Assembly (NCBI GenBank): GCA_037144355.1
Contig: JBAWWY010000001.1
Coordinates: forward strand, 496,001 to 560,000
Reading direction: 5' to 3'
Length of the DNA: 64,000 bases
DNA from: JBAWWY01 sp037144355
GTDB lineage: Bacteria > Bacillota > Clostridia > Peptostreptococcales > Anaerovoracaceae
This document shows positions 54,283 to 61,609 of the stretch, piece by piece. A model generated the notes under the pieces. The model saw only the letters and a program-made list of their open reading frames with translations, was not told where the DNA came from and did not search any database. The stretch's first letter is position 1. Each line of letters starts with the position of its first letter. The translations under genes were made by a program, and so were the position numbers.

Positions 54283-55268
54283 AATCCCTTGTTCTCGATT
54301 CCAGCCATATAGCCAAAATCATCATATATGTCGCCACTTTTCTTGTCTAAAAAGAAAATTTTCGTCTCCCCTGAGACTTCCTCTTTAATAATATCCTGCA
54401 TCTTCCCAGATTTTGGTGCGATAAGCTCCGCAACATAACCAATATAAGCTTCAATTTTAAGTTTTGCTTCAACATTTTCGAAAACCAATACTATTTTTTC
54501 GCTTGAAACACTTTCTATCTTCAGATTGCTGTTATTGTAGGTTGCGAATCTATATTCTTTGCCTTCATGGATAAAATTGCAGATAAACCCAAGGAAGCTC
54601 ATCCCAAGAAAGGGTATATCCGCTACTGAGCAAAAGATACTGGTCCCCGCATCATTGAAATTATTGCATTGAATCCAGATATATTTCTTTGGGAACGATG
54701 TGCCCCAATCTTTTTCAATATATCCCCTGCCGTTTTTTATTTCTATTTCACTCTCATTGATTTTCAAGGTTCCATGTGCAGAATGGCTCATGCTGACTAT
54801 CCCGTGATAACATTCCATCATTGGAAAATAAGCAAAAAAGCCCATTATATTGGGCATTGCTAGTTTCATTCTTATCTTTGTCAGTTCTCCGAGTTCAAAA
54901 TCGGCTTTTATATTTATTTCTGTTCCATTTTTCAGATTCTTATCAGTCATGGAGATATGTATCTTGGATTGGGCAAAGCTATTTTCTCCAATTTGTAAAA
55001 GGAATGGACTGTCTTGGAATTTGAATGCATCCAATGTAAATCTTATATATCCGCTTTCAGTTTTTTTCGTTCCATTTTCATTTTCAGTCACAAAAATATA
55101 TTGAACAAAGCAATGGGCATCTCCATCATTCAAGCTTATTCCCGGAATAAAGCTGGCAACTCTTCCATTTTCCATGGAAGATATCTTATAATACCAGCCT
55201 TCGAAATAATTCCTTTTTTTTATATTCCCCTGAAATATTATCGGGTTTCTGATTTTATCTACTTGCAT
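54279..55268 (-). CDS. Tocopherol cyclase-like protein (PF14249 pattern)
   Basis: 329 residues. Signatures: KKRNYFEGWYYKISS (near 17), MMECYHGIVSMSHS (near 150) and GRGYIEKDWGTSFPKKYIWIQCN (near 188), the conserved blocks of tocopherol-cyclase-like proteins. In plants it closes the chromanol ring; in Firmicutes the function is unknown and a lipid-binding or carbohydrate role is equally possible. The start ATG lies inside the last codons of the upstream TudS-related gene (overlap of ten bases) and has no ribosome site of its own, so expression appears coupled to it. Confidence 0.75.
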   Translation of the reverse strand: MQVDKIRNPIIFQGNIKKRNYFEGWYYKISSMENGRVASFIPGISLNDGDAHCFVQYIFVTENENGTKKTESGYIRFTLDAFKFQDSPFLLQIGENSFAQSKIHISMTDKNLKNGTEINIKADFELGELTKIRMKLAMPNIMGFFAYFPMMECYHGIVSMSHSAHGTLKINESEIEIKNGRGYIEKDWGTSFPKKYIWIQCNNFNDAGTSIFCSVADIPFLGMSFLGFICNFIHEGKEYRFATYNNSNLKIESVSSEKIVLVFENVEAKLKIEAYIGYVAELIAPKSGKMQDIIKEEVSGETKIFFLDKKSGDIYDDFGYMAGIENKGF

Positions 55269-55840
55269 AAGTCATCTATAAAAGCTTCAAACTCAGCAAT
55301 AATTTCTTCCAATGGTTTTGAGACTTCATCCAGGTTTAACCCATACATTGGAGGCATTGCAACATTTCTCGCAAGAATTTCCTTACCAAGCTCTTCAATA
55401 TATACTCCTGCGCCTTGGACCAAAGTCCCGTCGTTATCCACCTCTTTTGGTCTGCCTCCCCAGTCTTCCGACCAGCTTGTCAAGGTAACACCGCATGTAG
55501 GTGATCCGTTGCTGCTTAATATTGCTACTGTCTCATACCCAGCCTTTTGATAATTTTCCATATAGTCAACCATCTGTTTTGCCAAGCCTCTGCAAAATTC
55601 CCTGAAGCCGGCATTGTCATAAAGATTCTTTGTACACCACCATCTGTCTATTCCCAAATAGAGAGTTTCAGGACATGGCATCTGCATAATTCCCAAATCG
55701 TATTTATAGATTGCATCCACTACTTCCTTGCATAAGCCTGGATACCTGGCAAATTCCTTTACTTTGTTGTTTGAATTCAAAAGACAGTTTGATACGAAAA
55801 TTATCTTCTTGCTTCTTGCATCTTCCTTATGTGCGGACAT
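55259..55840 (-). CDS. TudS-related putative desulfidase (DUF523 superfamily, CD3072-like)
   Basis: 193 residues. Three Cys expected for an oxygen-labile [4Fe-4S] cluster are visible in order: SNCLLNS (near 18), MPCPETLYLG (near 55) and SPTCGVTLT (near 112). TudS proteins remove sulfur from thiolated nucleobases; this form is longer around the second motif and has ending YGLNLDEV. It is expressed with the overlapping tocopherol-cyclase-like gene. Reaction not proven here. Confidence 0.8.
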   Translation of the reverse strand: MSAHKEDARSKKIIFVSNCLLNSNNKVKEFARYPGLCKEVVDAIYKYDLGIMQMPCPETLYLGIDRWWCTKNLYDNAGFREFCRGLAKQMVDYMENYQKAGYETVAILSSNGSPTCGVTLTSWSEDWGGRPKEVDNDGTLVQGAGVYIEELGKEILARNVAMPPMYGLNLDEVSKPLEEIIAEFEAFIDDLCK

Positions 55841-55908
55841 TTTAGCACCCCCTTAATTATAAATAAATTGTTTATGACATATCACTTCTAAAATCCAGTT
55901 GCGTTTCC

Positions 55909-57696
55909 CTACCATGGTTTTTTTAGAACCTTTTCAATAAATATCTTTGCAATTCCAGGGTCGAATTGAAATCCGGCGCATCTTTTTATCTCGCTTATTG
56001 CTTCGTCTTCGCTCAATATTTTTCCATACGTCCTTTGTGATGTCATGGCATCATATGCATCTGCAATTGCAATTATTCTACCCTGCATAGATATTTCCTC
56101 GCCTTTTAAACCTTTGGGATATCCGGTTCCGTCCCATCTTTCCTGATGTTCCAAGATATGGTCTGCTATTTCTGAAAATTCATTCACCGAGCTTAATATT
56201 CTGTATCCGATTTCCGAATGTTTGTTGATTTCCTTGATTTCACTGTTATTTAACTTCTCTTTCTTGTTTAGAATATTTTCATCGATTCCTATCTTGCCGA
56301 TATCATGCATCAGCCCTGCTGTTTTTATTTGGTTTACAATTTCCTTATGAAGATTCATCTTTGTAGCAATGCTTTTACAAATCTCGCTTACCCGTTTTGA
56401 ATGCAACATTTCCCTATTGTTTTTTTCATATAATGTACTCATTATCAAATCTATTGTTTGACTTCTCATGCTGGTGCTCTCGTACAGTTTCTTTCTATAG
56501 AGGTCGTCTTCTGCATCCTTGAATATTCTTTGTATGTTTTCTTCTTCACTATTCTTTGTTTCAAATCCAAATGAAATTGATACTCCAACTGAATCCACTT
56601 TCTCATTTAATGCCAAATACTTGATCCTATCTATAACTTTTGAGGTTTCCAACTCATCCGTCTTTGGGAGAATAATAACAAATTCATCGCCACCTAGTCT
56701 TGCAACAATATCGTCGGCTCTGCAGCCTTTCTTTATTATGTCAGCTACTTTCTTTAGAAGCTCGTCACCCTTTTGGTGGCCAAAGGAGTCGTTTATCAGC
56801 TTCAATCCGTTTACATCACCCATTACAATAGTCAGAGGAAGATTTCTTTCCTTGTCCAGCCTCATTAGCTCTTCTTCGTAGAATCTTCGGTTGTATAATC
56901 CTGTAAGTTGGTCATGGTAGCTTAGATAGATAATTTCTTCTTCTCTCTTCTTCTGATTGGTAATGTCTATTCCCAATCCGGTAAAAAACTGTTTCCCATC
57001 CAATTTGAAAGCGCTGGCTGTAAAGTACATTGGAATTATTGACCCATCTTTTCTCTGAAGGTTAGCTTCCGCCTCCCCAAATCCTTCTTCAAGTGCCTTC
57101 TTTATACCTTCCAGTACCGCTGTCTGACTTTTAATATCACCCTTGTACCAGTCGAGCAAACTCATCTTTGATAATTCCTCACTGGAATATCCGGTCATTT
57201 CTTCGTGCCTCGAGTTGAATCTTACAAGCCGGCTCTGGTCATCGTATAGATAGATCATTCCAGGAGCGCTGCTAAAAATTGCATCTGTAAGAGCTTTTTC
57301 CTTTAATAGTTCTCCTTCGGTTTCCTTGATGCTTGTTATATCCGTAACCGCGAGATGGCAAATTTGGAGGCCATTTTCATTTTTTACAGCATTGGCCACT
57401 ATATGGACCCATATGATGTTTTTATCTTTTTTAACCATTCTTATTACACATGCCTGGGCCTGCGCTTCTTCGAAAAGTTCTCTCCTGTGTTGGAAATAAC
57501 TTCCCTTGTCTTCTTCGAATATATAATTTAAAATTGGCTGGTCACTCAAATCTTCAGGAGATAAGCCCAATATGGTGGCAGCAGCTAAATTTGCATCATT
57601 TATAATTCCCTCATCTGATATTATCAAATATCCAACTGGTGCGAGATCAAAAGTCTCCTCCTGTGCTCTGAGTTTTTTTTGTTTTGCCTTTGCCAT
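55909..57696 (-). CDS. PAS-PAS-GGDEF-HD-GYP signalling protein
   Basis: 595 residues from the ATG at 57696, after GGGGAG. Two PAS domains (about 20-130 and 140-260), a GGDEF domain (about 275-430) with an intact GGDEF motif near 362, and an HD-GYP domain (about 440-590) with HDIGKIGI and GTGYPKG. So one protein both could make and break cyclic di-GMP, though one half may be regulatory. PAS ligands not known. Cytosolic: no membrane segments found. It stands alone upstream of TudS-related (gap 68 bases). Confidence 0.93.
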   Translation of the reverse strand: MAKAKQKKLRAQEETFDLAPVGYLIISDEGIINDANLAAATILGLSPEDLSDQPILNYIFEEDKGSYFQHRRELFEEAQAQACVIRMVKKDKNIIWVHIVANAVKNENGLQICHLAVTDITSIKETEGELLKEKALTDAIFSSAPGMIYLYDDQSRLVRFNSRHEEMTGYSSEELSKMSLLDWYKGDIKSQTAVLEGIKKALEEGFGEAEANLQRKDGSIIPMYFTASAFKLDGKQFFTGLGIDITNQKKREEEIIYLSYHDQLTGLYNRRFYEEELMRLDKERNLPLTIVMGDVNGLKLINDSFGHQKGDELLKKVADIIKKGCRADDIVARLGGDEFVIILPKTDELETSKVIDRIKYLALNEKVDSVGVSISFGFETKNSEEENIQRIFKDAEDDLYRKKLYESTSMRSQTIDLIMSTLYEKNNREMLHSKRVSEICKSIATKMNLHKEIVNQIKTAGLMHDIGKIGIDENILNKKEKLNNSEIKEINKHSEIGYRILSSVNEFSEIADHILEHQERWDGTGYPKGLKGEEISMQGRIIAIADAYDAMTSQRTYGKILSEDEAISEIKRCAGFQFDPGIAKIFIEKVLKKPW

Positions 57697-57843
57697 ATAT
57701 CTCTCCCCTCGCATTGCCAAATTTTCCTTACGTTTAAAAAAACTTTACTCCCTATTTCAAATAAAGTCAATTAAGTCGCTGTGTCAAACGTAGTGTTATC
57801 AATAGGTCGATTTGACTTTTATAAACTAAATTTCGGTCTTTTG

Positions 57844-57852
57844 TGGTATAAT
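57844..57852 (+). promoter_or_regulatory. Extended -10 promoter for the 18-mer repeat gene
   Basis: TG-G-TATAAT (57844-57852), with no convincing -35. It lies about 55 bases before the start codon at 57908. Confidence 0.55.
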
Positions 57853-57907
57853 AATATTGAAATTAAGAGAATCACCGTTGTTTCTTAATATTAAGGAGGT
57901 TTTTAAA

Positions 57908-58285
57908 ATGGGAGAATTAAAAGACAAATTAGGAAAATTGTTTGGTGAAGTTAAAGACAAATCAGGCGACTTAAAAAGTAAGGCTGAGTCTGCATTTGAT
58001 GATATTAAAGACAAGTCTGGGGATTTAAAAGACAAGGCTGAAGTTGCTTTTGAAGATGCTAAGAAGAAATCTGTTGTTCTTAAAGACAAAGCTGAAGTAG
58101 TTTTAGAAGATGCGAAGAAGAAATCTGCTGTTCTTAAAGACAAAGCTGAAGTCGCTTTTGAAGATGCAAAGAAGAATTCAGAGGTTTTAAAAGATAAGGC
58201 TGAAGTAGTCCTTGACGATGTGAAGAAAAAGGCTGATGAGTTCAAGGTTAAAGCCGAAGCCGCCGCAGAAGAAATGAAAAAGAAA
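57908..58285 (+). repeat. 54-base tandem coding repeats
   Basis: Seven consecutive 54-base units, most alike in units 3-6 (AAAGACAAGGCTGAAG-type core). They encode the 18-residue repeats. Similarity among the central units suggests recent unequal duplication. Confidence 0.85.
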
Positions 58286-58345
58286 TCGGATGCTGCTAAA
58301 AATACAGAAAAAGCCCCTGCAGGCAAGGATAAAAAGACTAAATAG
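57908..58345 (+). CDS. Protein of seven tandem 18-residue amphipathic repeats
   Basis: 145 residues from the ATG at 57908 after AAGGAGG (a longer upstream reading is not supported). Residues 1-126 are seven exact 18-residue units; the typical unit is S-x-x-L-K-D-K-A-E-V-x-x-E-D-A-K-K-K. The last 19 residues are a Lys/Ala tail. Eighteen residues is exactly five helical turns, so every unit repeats the same apolar face (Leu, Ala, Val, Phe) and charged face: one long amphipathic helix, as in apolipoprotein or LEA-like proteins. Possible roles are membrane-surface binding or stress protection. No enzyme motif. Expressed in the cytosol (no signal). Confidence 0.85.
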   Translation: MGELKDKLGKLFGEVKDKSGDLKSKAESAFDDIKDKSGDLKDKAEVAFEDAKKKSVVLKDKAEVVLEDAKKKSAVLKDKAEVAFEDAKKNSEVLKDKAEVVLDDVKKKADEFKVKAEAAAEEMKKKSDAAKNTEKAPAGKDKKTK

Positions 58346-58419
58346 ATCTATTGGTCCAGGCAGGCAGTATGTCTTGAATCCATTGCAATGCAAGGAGAAA
58401 AATATTTTAAAAATAAAGT

Positions 58420-58448
58420 TTGCATATTTAAAATATACGTAGTACAAT
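58420..58448 (+). promoter_or_regulatory. SigA-type promoter for the zinc-ribbon gene
   Basis: TTGCAT (58420-58425), 17 bases, TACAAT (58443-58448), followed by a 5' leader of about 105 bases before AAGGAGGT. The leader shows no clear riboswitch motif. Confidence 0.5.
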
Positions 58449-58562
58449 GATTGAGTTAGCTAAACAAGCTAATGGATTATTTTTTCAGACAGACTTCTTT
58501 ATTTAAAGGTTGGAGTGTATCTAGAATCATAAGTCCTATTTTACATAAGGAGGTATACACAT

Positions 58563-58730
58563 ATGACAGACAAAACATTAGTATGTAAGGATTGCGGCGC
58601 ATCTTTCGTTTTTACGGAAGGCGAACAAACATTCTACAAGGAAAAAGGCTTTGAAAATGAGCCACAAAGATGTCTAGAATGCAGAGCAGCTAAAAAGAGA
58701 CAGAACAGAAGCAATAGCTACGATAGATAA
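58563..58730 (+). CDS. Small zinc-ribbon protein (zf-trcl type)
   Basis: 55 residues, MTDKTLVCKDCGASFVF... . Two CxxC pairs (C8-K-D-C11 and C37-L-E-C40) form a likely treble-clef or zinc-ribbon site, with the linker GEQTFYKEKGFENEPQRC typical of the small family of probable zinc-binding proteins that are often encoded alone. Lys/Arg-rich C-terminus (AAKKRQNRSNSYDR) suggests nucleic acid contact. Strong AAGGAGGT site and a clean terminator after it. Role unknown. Confidence 0.88.
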   Translation: MTDKTLVCKDCGASFVFTEGEQTFYKEKGFENEPQRCLECRAAKKRQNRSNSYDR

Positions 58731-58747
58731 TAACAGATTGCAAATTT

Positions 58748-58773
58748 AAAGAGAGCTTCGGCTCTCTTTTTTT
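58748..58773 (+). terminator. Intrinsic terminator with UUCG tetraloop
   Basis: AAAGAGAGC (58748-58756), TTCG, GCTCTCTTT (58761-58769) and then a T-run. It directly follows the zinc-ribbon gene. Confidence 0.95.
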
Positions 58774-58856
58774 ATTGCTTCCAAACACCCCAAAGATTAT
58801 TGCGAGGTGTAAAAGTAGGCTTGTATTTTCCTTTCTTCTTCCCATATAATTTGGAA

Positions 58857-58883
58857 GGGAAAGTTGTATTATGCAACTTTCCC
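58857..58883 (-). terminator. Hairpin after the cysteine-desulfurase-like gene
   Basis: GGGAAAGTTG and CAACTTTCCC (10-bp stem, seven-base loop) lie about 50 bases beyond the stop codon of the minus-strand gene. No clear T-run follows, so the terminator call is tentative. Confidence 0.5.
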
Positions 58884-58931
58884 TCTCTTTGAATATGATA
58901 CTTAAATAACCTGATTTGAATTAGCTTATTT

Positions 58932-60182
58932 CTAAGCTAGCTCGCTGATTGCAGCAAGCGCTCTGTCAATTTCCTGAATTGTATTATATGGTGCAAGCCC
59001 GATACGGATCAGGCCTCCGGAATCCCTCAACCCGAAAACAAAGATTAATTTGGATGCGAAAAAATCTCCATCCCAGACAAATATTCCCTTGCTGGCTAAA
59101 TGCTCTGCAACTTCCCGAGGACTTCTATTTTTTAAAGTGAACGATACTGTGGATGTCCTTGGATGTCCTTTAGGCGGGCCGTATACCTTGATTCCCGGTA
59201 TTTGTTCCAGACCATCAATTAAATACTCTGTAAGGGGCTTTTCGTAGGCTTCCATGGCAAGCATGCCTGCCACCACGCTGCGTCTTCTACCAGTCAGTCC
59301 AATAATTTTGTCAGCAAAATCTTTTTCATATAATTCTCCAACTGACTCTATGAAAGCTATCGCTTCTCCTGCGCCAGCAATACCTTCATGGTTCAATGTT
59401 CCAGTTTCAAACTTCAGCGGAGCCCAGTTTTCCTGCTCTTTGACTTTTATAGTTCTAAGGCCTTCCATAACCTCCTTTTTTGCATATAGTATCCCTATAT
59501 GTGGTCCAAATAGCTTGTATGCCGAGCAGATCAAGAAGTCTGTTTCTATTTCTCTAACATCAATTGGTCCATGCAATGCATAATTTACAGCGTCAACCAT
59601 TGTTAAAGCTCCCACTGCATGAGCCATTGAAACCATTTTTTTTACATCGCTTATGGTACCAACGCCATTTGAAGCATAGTTGAAAGCTGCCACCTTGGTC
59701 CTACTGTTCAATTTGGATGCGAAATCATCCATATCAATAATGCATTTATCCAAATCCACATTGACATTTCGGATGATTATTCCCTTCTCTTCCAGTATTT
59801 CCCAAGGCCCCCTGTTGCCTTCATGGTCTATGTCGGTAATCAGGATTTCATCCCCAGGCTTCAAATCTCTTGCTATTGCATGGGAAAGATTGAAATTCAT
59901 TGTAGTTGCATTTGCTCCAAAGGAAACTTCTTCCCAATCGCAGCCAAATAAATCTGCAAACGCTTTTCTTGTATCAGTTATCATGGTATCGGTTTCAATG
60001 CTTGTTGCGAAAGCCCCATGAATATTTGAATTATGCCATGTAAGGTAATCTGTAACTTTCTCAATAACCCTCATTGGGACTTGAGATCCACCTGGGCAAT
60101 CCAAATATGCCGCAGGATAGTCATTAATTTTCCTTGCCATTGCGGGAAATTGTTTTCTAACCGATTCAACATCAAAATTCAT
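58932..60182 (-). CDS. Cysteine desulfurase-like PLP enzyme (class V aminotransferase fold)
   Basis: 416 residues. The PLP Lys is in SAYKLFGPHIG (near 225); upstream the AYLDCPGGSQVP block near 25 and HEGNRGPW near 123 belong to the cysteine-desulfurase-like subfamily (TIGR01976 type). The active-site Cys found in SufS/NifS loops is not clear: the equivalent region has no Cys in the late GGLIRIGLAPYNT stretch, so desulfurase activity is uncertain. Located upstream, in transcription order, of nothing on its strand but the acetyltransferase (24 bases before it). ATG after GGAGG. Confidence 0.82.
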   Translation of the reverse strand: MNFDVESVRKQFPAMARKINDYPAAYLDCPGGSQVPMRVIEKVTDYLTWHNSNIHGAFATSIETDTMITDTRKAFADLFGCDWEEVSFGANATTMNFNLSHAIARDLKPGDEILITDIDHEGNRGPWEILEEKGIIIRNVNVDLDKCIIDMDDFASKLNSRTKVAAFNYASNGVGTISDVKKMVSMAHAVGALTMVDAVNYALHGPIDVREIETDFLICSAYKLFGPHIGILYAKKEVMEGLRTIKVKEQENWAPLKFETGTLNHEGIAGAGEAIAFIESVGELYEKDFADKIIGLTGRRRSVVAGMLAMEAYEKPLTEYLIDGLEQIPGIKVYGPPKGHPRTSTVSFTLKNRSPREVAEHLASKGIFVWDGDFFASKLIFVFGLRDSGGLIRIGLAPYNTIQEIDRALAAISELA

Positions 60183-60206
60183 ATTAATCCTCCATTTTTA
60201 TTATAT

Positions 60207-60761
60207 TTAATCTACTTTTGCGATAAACTCATTAAATGTGGAAATATAGATAACCGAGTTATGTCCCGACGCTCCAACTCTCTTAAACCCCATGCCTTTT
60301 GAGAATTTCTCACCTTGCGCGGTAACATTGCTGGTTATTATTGATTCAATCATTATTCCTTTGTCCATATATTGCTGCAGATGTTTCAAGTGCTCTTTTA
60401 TCATATTCCTTATTGCATTGCTCTTTCTATAAGGCTCATCAACGACGATGCAAGATAAAAGCAAATTTACCGTATCCCCTTTTGCCAGCGTATCCAGATC
60501 GATCATATCATCGGTCTTCAGATACTTGTCGTTTAAGCGACCTTTTTTTATCTTGTTGAAAACATCCTCCTTGATTGGGATGATATCCATAAAAGCAACG
60601 ATTTTCCCGCCCTCTTCTAAAGCCACATCGGTTTGTGGAAAAGCCTTGTACCATTCATAGGCCTCTTTATGAGGTGTAACATGATCTTCAGAGTAATATT
60701 TTAATTCAAGTTTCTCCATTTGTATAAAATCTTGCAAGGTTTTTTTCTCTTTAATATTCAT
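60207..60761 (-). CDS. GNAT-like acetyltransferase
   Basis: 184 residues with a weak GNAT pattern: a VAFMDIIPI strand, LLLSCIVVDEPYRKSNAIRNMIKEHL as the acetyl-CoA loop and helix, and a C-terminal FSKGMGFKRVG strand. The donor-loop R/Q-x-x-G-x-A is degenerate (EPYRKSNAIR). Substrate unknown. It lies nine bases downstream of the molybdopterin lipoprotein, on the same strand, and before the desulfurase-like gene; these three may be one transcript. Confidence 0.7.
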   Translation of the reverse strand: MNIKEKKTLQDFIQMEKLELKYYSEDHVTPHKEAYEWYKAFPQTDVALEEGGKIVAFMDIIPIKEDVFNKIKKGRLNDKYLKTDDMIDLDTLAKGDTVNLLLSCIVVDEPYRKSNAIRNMIKEHLKHLQQYMDKGIMIESIITSNVTAQGEKFSKGMGFKRVGASGHNSVIYISTFNEFIAKVD

Positions 60762-60770
60762 AAAATCCTC

Positions 60771-61469
60771 TTAATTCCTGTTTGCAGGGACATCAGCATT
60801 GTTGTCATAACCCCTGCTTTCCCAAAATCCAGTATAATTTGGATTGTCGGTTAGCTCTATCTCGTTCACCCATCTTGCCCATTTGTAGCCAAGCTTGTCT
60901 TCCGCTACTACAATAAATGGAAAACCCAATGAATTTGGCAAAACAATACCATTTGAAGAATAGGCAATTATTATTTTCTTGTCAATTATAGTCTGTAACG
61001 GAAGCGATGTGGTATATCCATCAACTCCGTGGAAAATTACCGTATTGGCCGTGCTTTTAGCTTTTGCGGTTTGGATTATATCGTCCAGCAATGCACCTTT
61101 CCAAAGTATGGTTGCATCCCATCCTTCCACGCAATGTAAGATTATTAACTTTTCATAACTGTCCATCTTCAATACATCATCATAGGTCAGAGTGGCTGGC
61201 TTATCTACAAGCCCTGATACCTTTAAAACATAAGTTTTTATATCAACATTTTGAATGCCGTTTATGGAATTATCCCTCGGACCAACTGAAGGGTCAAGGT
61301 TTGTACCCTTATAATTCTTTATTTCCAATTTGCTGTAGCGATCTTCAGTCGCCTTGCTGGTAGTGTCTCCATTGCCACTTCCTATTCCAGGAATACCATT
61401 GCAAGCCGTCAATAAAATTAAAGTAACAACCGATGATGCCAATACCCAATTACGCAAATATCTATTCAT
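60771..61469 (-). CDS. Molybdopterin-domain (SUOX/YedY-like) lipoprotein
   Basis: 232 residues. A lipoprotein signal ends at LLTAC (near 23). The remainder is an Oxidored_molyb domain: TYDDVLKMD, then LHCVEGWDATILWKG (near 115), where the Cys is the expected Mo ligand, and later NSLGFPFIVVAEDKLGYKWARWV. Enzymes with this fold reduce sulfoxides or oxidise sulfite, but here the gene lacks the C-terminal dimer domain of sulfite oxidase and the redox partner (such as YedZ) is absent. It would sit on the outer face of the membrane and needs Mo cofactor made elsewhere. Confidence 0.85.
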   Translation of the reverse strand: MNRYLRNWVLASSVVTLILLTACNGIPGIGSGNGDTTSKATEDRYSKLEIKNYKGTNLDPSVGPRDNSINGIQNVDIKTYVLKVSGLVDKPATLTYDDVLKMDSYEKLIILHCVEGWDATILWKGALLDDIIQTAKAKSTANTVIFHGVDGYTTSLPLQTIIDKKIIIAYSSNGIVLPNSLGFPFIVVAEDKLGYKWARWVNEIELTDNPNYTGFWESRGYDNNADVPANRN

Positions 61470-61543
61470 AATATTCTCCTTTTACCACTTACTTTTTAAT
61501 TCTATCAGTAAAACAGCAAATATTAAAGCGATACTTTAAAATA

Positions 61544-61572
61544 CCAGCCGCAGAAAAGATTTCCGCAGCTGG
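61544..61572 (-). terminator. Intrinsic terminator of the SLC13/ArsB-like gene
   Basis: Minus strand CCAGCTGCGGAAA-TCT-TTTCTGCGGCTGG, a 13-bp stem with two G-T pairs, followed by TATTTTAAAG. About 40 bases beyond the stop codon. Confidence 0.7.
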
Positions 61573-61609
61573 CAATATTAATAATTCATATTTGCTAAAA
61601 ATTTGAAAA

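Noticed and set aside
57908..58285. CRISPR array
   Set aside because: The 54-base repeats are contiguous, in frame and coding, with no unique spacers.
57826..58326. 166-residue open frame on the minus strand across the 18-mer repeat gene
   Set aside because: It is the low-complexity reverse reading of the repeat gene (Ser/Ala/Phe-rich), without ribosome site; the plus-strand frame has promoter, AAGGAGG and balanced helix composition.
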